From Streptomyces laurentii (GTDB lineage Bacteria > Actinomycetota > Actinomycetes > Streptomycetales > Streptomycetaceae): a stretch of DNA of 64,000 bases. Position 1 is the stretch's first letter. Every line of letters starts with the position of its first letter. The notes beneath the pieces are model-generated. The model was not told the origin of the DNA, did no database searches, and saw only the letters and a program-made list of their open reading frames with translations. Position numbers and translations under genes: made by a program. Location: positions 6,389,501 to 6,453,500 of the forward strand of contig AP017424.1 of the NCBI GenBank assembly GCA_002355495.1, given 5' to 3'. Positions 41,910-49,730 of this stretch are shown here, piece after piece.

Positions 41910-43763
41910 TCAGTTGATCTTGACCAGGGGCGCGTTGACCGACAGCGTCGTCCCGCCCTTGAGTTCCGTGCGCTGAGTGCCGTCCACCGTGACCGAGGCC
42001 CCCTGCACGTCCACCGCGCCCCCGGTCGCCAGCCGGACCGCGCCCTGTCCGCCGTCGACCTTCACGCCCTGACGAGCCGTCAAGGTCACACTGTCACCCC
42101 GTAGTTCAAGGGCGCCGCGCTCAGCGTCGACGCTCACCCCGCCCGAGGCCGTGATCGACACCTTCTCCTTCGCGCTGATCTTCACCGCGCCGTCGCTGGC
42201 GATGGTGACCGTCGTCCCCGACTGGTCCAGGTCGATCGTCAGCTTCCCGTCGCCGGTCCGCAGCTTCACCCCCTGCGCCCCGCCCGCCGCGTCGAGCAGT
42301 TCGAGTTTGTGCCCGCCCTTGGACGCGAACGCGCGCCGGTCCACCGACCCCGAGGTCGGATCCACCTGCCCGCCGCCGGACGGCCGGTCCTGCCCGTTGT
42401 ACAGCCCGCCCAGGACGTACGGACGGTCGAGCCGTCCCTGCTCGAAGCCGACCACGACCTCGTCGCCGACCTCCGGGATGTACGGCTCGCCGCCCCCGGT
42501 GCCGGCCGCCTGCGCCGTCCGAGCCCAGTCGCTCGCGTACTCGTCCGACAGCCACGGGAACGACACCTTCACCCGGCCCGAGCCCTCCGGGTCCTGGGTG
42601 TCGGTCACCGTCGCGTTGACCAACCCGCCGCCCCCGCCCCCGCCTTGGGCGCGGCCGGCCGCGCCGCCTCCGGTCAGCCCGTACAGCGAACGCTCCTGCT
42701 GCCCCGACACCGTCAGCCAGGTCTCGTACCCGCGCAGCGCGTCGAAGACATGCCGGGACGACGTCACCGTGTACCGGCCCTCGAACGGTGCGCCGACCGC
42801 GTTGAGCGCCACCGCCACGCCCGCCCGTACCTCCGGGTTCCCCCGGATCACCGCCTCCAGTTCCGCGAACGCGCCCGCGATCCGCTCGGCCAGCGCCTTC
42901 GCCGCCCGGTCGACCCGCTCCTGCGTCCCGTAACCGGCGTCCGTCACCACGTGCCGGGCCTCGCCGAAGGGGGCCGTCACCTCGGCCGCGGTCACCCCGA
43001 GCGCGAGCGTCGGCGAACTGCCCGCCGGGGCCCGGCCCACCAGCGCCCGCTTGCCCCGCACGTCCCAGCCGCGCACCTCCACCTCGGAGACCTGCTCGGC
43101 CGCCGACACCGACGCCCGGCAGCGCAGCAGGTTCGCGCCCAACTCCAGGACCAGCGGGTCGCGTTCGGCACGCGCTGAGGCGTCCGGCGCACCGCCCGCC
43201 TCGGGCGGCTTCGCCACGTGCAGCCGCCCGTCCCGTACGTACGCCTGGGCACCCGCCTCCTCGGCGAGCCCGCGCACGAACTCCCAGTCCGTGATGTTGG
43301 GTTGGACGACGTGGTCGAGCACCGGGCCCGCCACGTCCACCGTGCCCGGCTTCAGCCCGGCGCGCTGCGCGACCTGGGCGACGATGTCGGAGACCGTCAT
43401 GTTCTGGTAGCCCGCCACCCGCGCCCCGCGCAGCAGCCGGCAGGTCTCGTCGAGGCCGCGGACCACCGTGTACGTGCCCGACTCGTCCAGCTCCAGTTCG
43501 AGCGCCGTCACCATCCCGGTGAGCAGCGGGCGCGGCTCCGTACCGCCGCCGCCCCGCGCGAGCAGCCGGACTTCGGCGCCGACCGTGATCCCGCCCTGCG
43601 TGAGCAGGGTCCGGTCCGGGTCGCGGAACCGCAGCAGGAACAGGTCGGGCAGCGTCCGGCTGTCGTCGACGTACCCCTCGACCAGCGTGTTCAGGAGCCG
43701 GGCCGGCAGCGGTCGGCCCGCCACCTCCACGACGAGCGCCGACGCGACGCCGGGCGGCGCCAT
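41910..43763 (-). CDS. VgrG-like spike protein (eCIS)
   Basis: A 617-aa protein starting MAPPGVASALVVEVAGRPLP at 43763, its ATG sharing one base with the previous stop. The N-terminal gp27-like region (~1-370) is followed by the gp5 OB fold (~380-460: GLVNATVTDTQDPEGSGRVKV, PYIPEVGDEVVVGFEQGRLDRP in parts) and a C-terminal triple-stranded beta-helix of short repeats (SISAKEKVSITASGG-like, VKVDGGQGAVRLATGGAVDVQG-like). No C-terminal effector extension; the last residues are VNAPLVKIN. Confidence 0.95.
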   Translation of the reverse strand: MAPPGVASALVVEVAGRPLPARLLNTLVEGYVDDSRTLPDLFLLRFRDPDRTLLTQGGITVGAEVRLLARGGGGTEPRPLLTGMVTALELELDESGTYTVVRGLDETCRLLRGARVAGYQNMTVSDIVAQVAQRAGLKPGTVDVAGPVLDHVVQPNITDWEFVRGLAEEAGAQAYVRDGRLHVAKPPEAGGAPDASARAERDPLVLELGANLLRCRASVSAAEQVSEVEVRGWDVRGKRALVGRAPAGSSPTLALGVTAAEVTAPFGEARHVVTDAGYGTQERVDRAAKALAERIAGAFAELEAVIRGNPEVRAGVAVALNAVGAPFEGRYTVTSSRHVFDALRGYETWLTVSGQQERSLYGLTGGGAAGRAQGGGGGGGLVNATVTDTQDPEGSGRVKVSFPWLSDEYASDWARTAQAAGTGGGEPYIPEVGDEVVVGFEQGRLDRPYVLGGLYNGQDRPSGGGQVDPTSGSVDRRAFASKGGHKLELLDAAGGAQGVKLRTGDGKLTIDLDQSGTTVTIASDGAVKISAKEKVSITASGGVSVDAERGALELRGDSVTLTARQGVKVDGGQGAVRLATGGAVDVQGASVTVDGTQRTELKGGTTLSVNAPLVKIN

Positions 43764-44584
43764 CAGCGCTCCCTCCGGCCGTCGGCCGACGGCCCACCGT
43801 CGCCCCGCAGCCGGCCCAGTTCGTCGGGCGCGGGCAGCAGCAACTGCCGTCCGGGCGCGAGCCGCAGCGGATCGTCGATGCCGTTCGCCTCCGCGATCAC
43901 CCGCCAGGCCGCCGGATCCCCGTACTCGCGCTGCGCGAGCGACGGCAGCGAATCCCCGGCCGCCACCCGGTGCGTCCGCCGCGCCGTGAGCGCGCCCGAG
44001 GTCGGGTTCTGGCCCGGCGTCTCGCCGCTGATCTCCTCCATGGTGACCTGGCAGACCGCCCGGATCGGCACCCCGGAAGTGGTGAACAGCGTGTATTTGG
44101 CCTGCACTTGGCTGACATATCCGGGGAAGCCGGTGAGCCCGCCCCAGTGGAACACCACCCACGGCGGCGACGAACGCTGCTGCTGCCGGGTCTCGCTCGT
44201 CGGCACACAGCAGGCGAAGAGCTGCTCGACGGCCGTCACCACCCGGTTGTCCTGGGTGTCGCCCGCGTCGAAGAACATCTCCACCGTCAACTTGCTGGGC
44301 TGAGGCCCCTGGTACTCCGGCGGTCCGGCGCTCTTCGCGCCCTTGGCGGGGGTGCGTTTCCACGCCGCCGCCTTCGTCAGGCTCAACTCCTTGGGATTGA
44401 ACTGGAAGTCGATCCGTCCGCACGGCCCGCCCGGGGTGAGCCCGCCGCCCGACGGCGGCGTGCGCAGCTCCAGATACGCGTGCTCCAGCTTCGGCCGCGC
44501 GGACGCGCCCTTCTTGGCCGACGCCGCGACCCCGGACGTGCCGGCCGCGCTGAAGGCGACGGGAGCGCTGGAGGGTGGGGTCAT
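43763..44584 (-). CDS. LysM-type hub/tube-initiator protein (eCIS)
   Basis: A 273-aa protein. Residues ~30-215 are the hub/initiator domain (DFQFNPKELSLTKAAAWKR, KLTVEMFFDAGDTQDNRVV, YVSQVQAKYTLFTTSGVPIRA); the C-terminal ~50 residues form a LysM (THRVAAGDSLPSLAQREYGDPAAWRVIAEANG), as in gp53-like proteins that clamp tube to spike. Its start lies 4 nt after the upstream tube gene stop. Confidence 0.93.
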   Translation of the reverse strand: MTPPSSAPVAFSAAGTSGVAASAKKGASARPKLEHAYLELRTPPSGGGLTPGGPCGRIDFQFNPKELSLTKAAAWKRTPAKGAKSAGPPEYQGPQPSKLTVEMFFDAGDTQDNRVVTAVEQLFACCVPTSETRQQQRSSPPWVVFHWGGLTGFPGYVSQVQAKYTLFTTSGVPIRAVCQVTMEEISGETPGQNPTSGALTARRTHRVAAGDSLPSLAQREYGDPAAWRVIAEANGIDDPLRLAPGRQLLLPAPDELGRLRGDGGPSADGRRER

Positions 44585-44588
44585 GGGC

Positions 44589-45029
44589 TCAGCCCTCCAT
44601 CACATAGCCGTGATGGGCGATCTCGATCGTCTCGACCGCCACCTTGGGCGACTCGGGCGTGAACGACGGCCCCGTCCACCGCACCGGCACCACTTCGAGC
44701 AGCCCCCACTGGGCGACCGTCCGGCCGTCGCCGGTCCGCGCCTCGATGTGCGCGGTCTTGCGGGTGAACCCGGTCGTCATGCTGGCGAACCAGCGCGCGA
44801 CCTTCTCGGTGTCGCGGGTGAGCGGCCGCGACAGCTTGACGTTGGAGTACTTCAGCCGGGTCGGCAGCTGCCACACGTGCCCGTTGTTGCCGCCCTCCTC
44901 CCGCGTCTCCAGGACGACCTCGCAGCCCAGGCCCTCGCAGGTGTTGAACGACCCGAGTTCGATGTCGTCGACGGTGACGACGAAGCAGACGCTGACGGCG
45001 GGCTCGTCGTTCTTGGCGGCTGTGGCCAT
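44589..45029 (-). CDS. Inner tube protein, second paralogue (eCIS)
   Basis: A 146-aa T4 gp19-like tube subunit: CFVVTVDDIELGSFNTCEGLG and TRLKYSNVKLSRPLTRDTEKVARWF, AVETIEIAHHGYVM. Probably the baseplate-proximal tube ring, since it is encoded next to the hub gene, while the other tube gene follows the sheath. GTGAGCTCC precedes; GGAGTGAG acts as ribosome-binding site. Confidence 0.93.
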   Translation of the reverse strand: MATAAKNDEPAVSVCFVVTVDDIELGSFNTCEGLGCEVVLETREEGGNNGHVWQLPTRLKYSNVKLSRPLTRDTEKVARWFASMTTGFTRKTAHIEARTGDGRTVAQWGLLEVVPVRWTGPSFTPESPKVAVETIEIAHHGYVMEG

Positions 45030-45125
45030 GGGAGCTCACTCCTCTCGGATACGAGTCAGGGTGCGGAGTCCGGAGTCCGGAGTCCGGGGTGCGGGGTGCT
45101 TGGTCCGGGGCTCGCGGTTCAGGTT

Positions 45126-46814
45126 TCAGGGGCGGGTGTCGAGGAGCCGGCCCGCGCGTTCGCGGTCGAGGCGCAGATCGGCCTTGAGGAGGCGGGCGAG
45201 CGGGGGGTAGAGGGCGCGGACGAACTCGTCGGTGACGGCGGGAGTGCCGGGCGCGCCAGGTGTGCCCGCAGCGCCGGGTGCCCCTGTGGCGGGCGCGCCT
45301 GGCGGCGCGGACGCCTCGGGTCCAGGCTCCGGCTCGGGGGCCGGTTCCGGGGCGGCGGTGGTCGGTTCGGGTGCGGGATCGGGCGGCGGGGGTTCTTCGG
45401 TGACGGTCTCGCGCTGGACGAAGGGGCCCGACGCGGGTGAGACGGCCCGCTGGACCGGTGGCGGGGGCGGCAGGAACACCACGCTCCCGTCGGACATTCG
45501 CTGCGCGATCCCGGCGGCCACGGCCACGTCCCCGGCATCACGCGGCGCGCGGGGCGGGGGCGGGGAGTTCAAGGCTGCGGGAGACACGGACCGGGCGACG
45601 ACTGGCTCGGCGGCGGAGGTGGGTCGCTGCTGCTGTCGCTGCGTGGTCGCGGCGGCCCGGGCGGGTGCCCCGGTCGCGCGCTGCACGGGGGCGGGTGCGG
45701 GTGCCGGCTCCCAGCGCACGGGCTGGACGGCAGGCGGGACGGGCACGCCCGGCGCGGCCTGCTCCTCGGCGACGGTACGCAACTGCAGCGGCCGGTCGGC
45801 GAGCAGCGGCGCCACGGGCTCGGGGGCGGGCTCGGGCGGGGGAAGGGGCGCCGCATCAGGAAGGGACGCGGGCTCCTCGCGTACGGCCGTGGGTGTCTCC
45901 ATGTGCGTGCTGTCCGGCGTTGTCGGGGTGGTCGACGCGGTGGCCGCAGCCTTCCGCTGGGCCGTCGGCGGCAGCTCCGGCAGCGGTGCCCCGAGCCCGG
46001 GGGCACGACGGGGTGTGGCGGGGGGTGGTGGAGTCGGGGCTGGCGTCGGTGTGCCGGGGGAACGCTGGACGCCGGGCGACGGCGAGGTGGGCTCGGGCGC
46101 GTCGAGCGGGGCCCGGTCGCCGACCAACGGCCGTACAGGAGCGTCGGGTTCGGTATGCGACTCCTCGCCGGGCGCGGACACCTGCTCCGGCTCGGTGGGC
46201 TGATCGGCTACGGACTCGGCCTCGGGCTCAGGCTCGGGTGCCGCAGGTGGCGTCACGCGCTGCACCGCCGGACGCCCGGCGGCGGTCGCCTCAGGCCGCT
46301 TGGGCCGAGGTGCGACTGGCTGTACGACGGTCGGCGCGGCGTCCGTTCCCGCGAGGGCCCGGCTGACGACCGGGCCGGCATCCGGCTCCGGGATCACGTC
46401 ACCGTCGCGTGCGCGGTCCGGGTGCGCCCCGGTCGCCGTCTCCCGGAGAGAGGGCGCCGGAAGCGCCCGTACCGGAAAATCGACCACCGACCGCTGGACC
46501 GGCGCCGTGACACCCCCGGCGACCCCGCTCGGCGCGTCGGCGCTCACGAGGTGACCCAGCGACGACGTCAGGGCGGTCGGCCGCCGGGTGGACAGCCCGC
46601 TCTCGAAGCCGGACGGATCGGTGACCAGAGAGGGTGCTTCCAACACCCTCTGGATCGGAGGAAGTTCGGCCACGTCGAAGCGGTCCTCGCGAGCCTCCGG
46701 CGCCGCCGGGGTCGCCGCGTCCGTCGTGTCGGGGGCGGGCCCGGACCGGGGAGCCGCCGCCTCGGACGTCGTGGCACCGCCCCTTGAGCCGCGCAGCCAG
46801 GACAGCAGTCCCAT
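45126..46814 (-). CDS. Pro/Ala-rich protein with repeated QR motifs (eCIS locus)
   Basis: A 562-aa protein starting MGLLSWLRGSRGG. Almost entirely low-complexity Pro/Ala/Glu/Thr. About ten short motifs of the type P-V-Q-R are spaced along the chain (PPIQRVLEAP, APVQRSVVDF, PAVQRVTPP, PGVQRSPG, PVQRATGAP, PPVQRAVSP, FVQRETV). Only the last ~45 residues look folded (TDEFVRALYPPLARLLKADLRLDRERAGRLLD), an amphipathic helix pair. It sits between DUF6760 and tube genes, a fixed position in this type of locus. The conserved helical tail may dock to the particle while the QR chain is flexible. Function unknown. Confidence 0.7.
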   Translation of the reverse strand: MGLLSWLRGSRGGATTSEAAAPRSGPAPDTTDAATPAAPEAREDRFDVAELPPIQRVLEAPSLVTDPSGFESGLSTRRPTALTSSLGHLVSADAPSGVAGGVTAPVQRSVVDFPVRALPAPSLRETATGAHPDRARDGDVIPEPDAGPVVSRALAGTDAAPTVVQPVAPRPKRPEATAAGRPAVQRVTPPAAPEPEPEAESVADQPTEPEQVSAPGEESHTEPDAPVRPLVGDRAPLDAPEPTSPSPGVQRSPGTPTPAPTPPPPATPRRAPGLGAPLPELPPTAQRKAAATASTTPTTPDSTHMETPTAVREEPASLPDAAPLPPPEPAPEPVAPLLADRPLQLRTVAEEQAAPGVPVPPAVQPVRWEPAPAPAPVQRATGAPARAAATTQRQQQRPTSAAEPVVARSVSPAALNSPPPPRAPRDAGDVAVAAGIAQRMSDGSVVFLPPPPPVQRAVSPASGPFVQRETVTEEPPPPDPAPEPTTAAPEPAPEPEPGPEASAPPGAPATGAPGAAGTPGAPGTPAVTDEFVRALYPPLARLLKADLRLDRERAGRLLDTRP

Positions 46815-46832
46815 CGTTCCGGTCCCTCCCCC

Positions 46833-46976
46833 TCATCCTCCGTTGAGACGGGCCACCTGGGCGACGAACCTCAGACGTTCCGCGTGCTCCAGGTCGAGGA
46901 GCTGATCCAGTGGCCAGTGGAAGTGGTAGGCGAGGTACGCGACCTCCTCGTACAGCTGGTCGGCCGCGTACGTCAC
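46833..46976 (-). CDS. DUF6760-like 47-aa protein (eCIS)
   Basis: GTG 46976 overlaps the upstream stop (GTGA). The 47 residues begin VTYAADQLYEEVAYLAYHF, continue HWPLDQLLDLEHAERLRFV and end ARLNGG. The aromatic/His HFHWPLD core with following helix is the pattern of DUF6760 proteins found in eCIS loci, and resembles the small helper encoded after gp14-like genes in tailed phages. Too short for routine gene calling. Confidence 0.85.
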   Translation of the reverse strand: MTYAADQLYEEVAYLAYHFHWPLDQLLDLEHAERLRFVAQVARLNGG

Positions 46977-47455
46977 GATTCCCCCAGGCGGCCACCGGCG
47001 AGGTCCACCGCGAACTCCTCCTGGCAGGACGGACAGGTGACGGCGGCCCGCGTGTGGCCCTCGGCGTTGACGCGCCGGTAGAAGTCCTGGAGGAAGGCCA
47101 GGTCCGACGCGAACAGGTCCTCGATGACCCCCGGATGGATGTCGTCGACCCCGCCGATCCGGGTGACGACGCGGGAGATGAGGACCACCGAGAGGTACGC
47201 GGGGTTCTCGCGGACCCGGTCGTCCCGCAGCGGCACCAGCTCGTCGCGGGCGGTGGCGAGCCGCATGACCCCGTCACGGTGGACGGCGCCCCGCTCGTCC
47301 ACGTACCCGCGCGGCAGCCGGAACGGGAACTCGGTGCGCATCCCCACGCCGGAGTCCGCGCCGTGTCCCGCACCCGGGCCGGCCCCCGGAACCGAGGGCG
47401 ATTCGGGGCCGAAGCCCTCCGCCTGGTGCGGCGCGGCCGCCGCAGTGCGCCGCAT
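46973..47455 (-). CDS. gp14/tail assembly chaperone-like protein with zinc motif (eCIS)
   Basis: A 160-aa protein. After a Gly/Ala-rich N terminus (~1-38) the conserved part begins MRTEFPFRLPRGYVDERGAVHR and includes VMRLATARDELVPLRDDRVRENPAYLSVVLISRVVTRIG and TCPSCQEEFAVDLAG (a CPSC half zinc motif). This matches the phage tail assembly protein that follows tube genes in eCIS operons. The start may instead be the internal ATG at residue 39. Confidence 0.82.
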   Translation of the reverse strand: MRRTAAAAPHQAEGFGPESPSVPGAGPGAGHGADSGVGMRTEFPFRLPRGYVDERGAVHRDGVMRLATARDELVPLRDDRVRENPAYLSVVLISRVVTRIGGVDDIHPGVIEDLFASDLAFLQDFYRRVNAEGHTRAAVTCPSCQEEFAVDLAGGRLGES

Positions 47456-47898
47456 CAGTCGACTTCCATGCTCTCGTAGGTGATCACCAGCTTCTCCGTG
47501 AGGACGGAGGTGTCACCGGCCTTCAGGGTGCCGATCTCCAGGGACTTCGGCCAGGCGTTGATGAGCTTGTAGCGCTTGATGGGCAGGCCCTCGTAGTCGT
47601 ACACGATGATGGCGCCGTTGCGGCGGGCGCTCGTCATCTGGCCGAAGCGCGATTCCTTGACCCACCGCTCGAAGCTGTTGTCCTCGGTGAGACCGCGGCT
47701 GACCGTCACCTCGCCCGCCTTGGGCCGGCCGGGCAGCTTCTTGATGGCGTACTTGCCGTCGGCGGTGTTCTGCTTGAGTTCGATGACGTCCTGTTCCATC
47801 TTCAGACCGCTGACCTCGGTGATCTGCCTGATGAGTACGCTGTCGAACTCCAGGCCGAAGGAGTGTCCGACGGAACTGTCGAGATCGGGCAGGGGCAC
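47455..47898 (-). CDS. Inner tube protein, major paralogue (eCIS)
   Basis: A 147-aa gp19-like tube subunit: GHSFGLEFDSVLIRQITEVSGLKM, KLPGRPKAGEVTVSRGLTEDNSFERW, AWPKSLEIGTLKAGDTSVLTEKLVITYE in parts. It directly follows the sheath gene (10-nt gap), the usual position of the major tube protein. GAGGAGTAG lies just before the ATG. Confidence 0.95.
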   Translation of the reverse strand: MPLPDLDSSVGHSFGLEFDSVLIRQITEVSGLKMEQDVIELKQNTADGKYAIKKLPGRPKAGEVTVSRGLTEDNSFERWVKESRFGQMTSARRNGAIIVYDYEGLPIKRYKLINAWPKSLEIGTLKAGDTSVLTEKLVITYESMEVD

Positions 47899-47908
47899 GT
47901 GCTACTCC

Positions 47909-49462
47909 TCACTCGTCCACGGCACCGGTGCCGCTGGTCAGCTGTGACAGGCGGAAGACCACGAACTCGGCCGGCCGGACCGGCGCGACACCGATCTCGC
48001 AGATCACCTGGCCCGCGTCGACGCTCTCCGCGGGGTTCGTCTCGCGGTCGCACTTCACGTAGAACGCCTCGTCGGGCGTGAGCCCGAACAGCGCCCCCTT
48101 GCGCCACTCGTTGACCAGGAAGGCGGCCACGGTGCGGCGGATGCGCGCCCACAGCGCGTCGTCGTTCGGTTCGAACACCACCCACTGGGTGCCCGCGAGA
48201 ATCGACTCTTCCAGGTAGTTGAAGAGCCGGCGGACGTTGAGGTAGCGCCAGGCCGGGTCAGAGGCGAGCGTCCGCGCGCCCCACACCCGGATGCCGCGGC
48301 CCGGGAAGGCGCGGATGCAGTTGACGCCGGCCGGGTTGAGCCGGTCGTGCTCGCCCTTCGTCAGCTGGGTCTGGAGCGCCACCGCACCCCGCACGACCTC
48401 GTTGGCCGGGGCCTTGTGCACCCCGCGCTGGTCGTCGTTGCGGGCCCAGATGCCGGCGACGTGGCCGCTGGGCGGGACGAGGGAGACGCGGCTGGTGGAC
48501 GGGTCGGCGACGCCGATCCAGGGGTAGTAGAGCGCCGCGTACTTCGAGTCGTAACCCGCCCTGTCCGTACGCCAGTCGCCGACCTCCTGCGGACTGAGAC
48601 CGGGCGGCGGGTCGAGCACGGCTATCCGGTCGCCCATCAGCTCGCAGTGGGTGATGAGAGCCTGCTGGACCGCGATCACCCCGTCGAGGTCGAGCAGCCC
48701 GCGCTCGAACGCGCTCATCAGGTCCGGGACGGCGACCGTGGTGATCTCCTCGACCGCCTCCAGGCCGCCGATGCCGGAGCGGCGGTCGGCGTCCCCGACG
48801 TACACCTCGGGGCTGAGAGCCGCACCGGTGCCGGTGCCGGTGGGCGCGGGCAGCGGCGGGGCGAGGGTGACGGTCTGCGGCTCGGGGCGGGCGGGCGCGG
48901 CGCCGGTGCCGGGCTCGGTGATCTCGATCAGCGCGGAGGCGGCGTTGACGCGGGTGGCGACGTTCTCCTTGCTCCGCTTGGTGGTGACGGAGGGGTACTC
49001 CTCGGCCTGCTTGCCGTTGCGCCGGACGATCAGCCGGAAGGCGTCGGACGGCGGGTCGTCGCCCTCGACGTCGGCGACCTCGACGGTGATCGCGCCGGTG
49101 ACGCCGGGCCGGGCGACGACGGAGTACGCGCCGATGGCGGTGGGCCCGACCGCGTCCGGCTCACCGGCACCCGCTTCCGCATCACCGCGCGGCGCGGTGC
49201 CGTCGTCGACGCGGACGACATAACAGGTCCCGCCTCCGTTGGAGAAGAACCCGTACACCGAGGCGGCGAGGTACGTCCCCTCGACGAAGTCGCCGAACCG
49301 GCTCGTGAACTGGCTCCAGTTCGTGACGAGCGTCGGTTCGTCGAAGGGCCCCTTCTGGGCGAAGCCGATGAAAGCGGCGACGGAGGTGCCCACCCCTTCG
49401 ATGGGGCGCGAGCCGGACTCCACCTCTTCGACGTAGACGCCAGGGGACAGATACGACGGCAT
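47909..49462 (-). CDS. Contractile sheath protein (eCIS)
   Basis: A 517-aa gp18-like sheath protein: N terminus MPSYLSPGVYVEEVESGSRP and C-terminal ARTLASDPAWRYLNVRRLFNYLEESI plus FVVFRLSQLTSG, both conserved for subunit interlocking. First gene of a 13-gene operon running to 37,262. GAGGAGAGAG precedes the ATG. Its promoter must lie in the 268-bp gap shared with the divergent cargo gene. Confidence 0.97.
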   Translation of the reverse strand: MPSYLSPGVYVEEVESGSRPIEGVGTSVAAFIGFAQKGPFDEPTLVTNWSQFTSRFGDFVEGTYLAASVYGFFSNGGGTCYVVRVDDGTAPRGDAEAGAGEPDAVGPTAIGAYSVVARPGVTGAITVEVADVEGDDPPSDAFRLIVRRNGKQAEEYPSVTTKRSKENVATRVNAASALIEITEPGTGAAPARPEPQTVTLAPPLPAPTGTGTGAALSPEVYVGDADRRSGIGGLEAVEEITTVAVPDLMSAFERGLLDLDGVIAVQQALITHCELMGDRIAVLDPPPGLSPQEVGDWRTDRAGYDSKYAALYYPWIGVADPSTSRVSLVPPSGHVAGIWARNDDQRGVHKAPANEVVRGAVALQTQLTKGEHDRLNPAGVNCIRAFPGRGIRVWGARTLASDPAWRYLNVRRLFNYLEESILAGTQWVVFEPNDDALWARIRRTVAAFLVNEWRKGALFGLTPDEAFYVKCDRETNPAESVDAGQVICEIGVAPVRPAEFVVFRLSQLTSGTGAVDE

Positions 49463-49730
49463 ACGGTGCTCTCTCTCCTCGACGCCATACTTCGAGATTC
49501 TTCGAGCGGGGGACCGGCGTCATTCTCGTCAGCCTGGCGATCACCTGGAACGGATGATCGGCCGCCCGCCTGGGCAGCGTGGGCTGCCCGATGGGGCAAG
49601 ACGCGTGGTGCCCGGCTTGGCCTCCGTTCCTCTCGGGACGGGCGGCGGGCACGGGCAGTCTGGGCGCGCGGCCCCGTCCGACGGCTGCCCGTGTTCCGTT
49701 CTCGTGCGCTGCCGTTCCGGGAGGCGACGG
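49463..49730. promoter_or_regulatory. Divergent promoter region between sheath and cargo genes
   Basis: This 268-bp gap holds the only space for promoters of the left-going structural operon and the right-going cargo gene. Visible: direct repeat TTCGAG-ATTC-TTCGAG (49491-49506) and a 7-bp hairpin GGGCAGC-GTGG-GCTGCCC (49572-49589). No clear -10/-35 pair was recognised. Confidence 0.45.
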
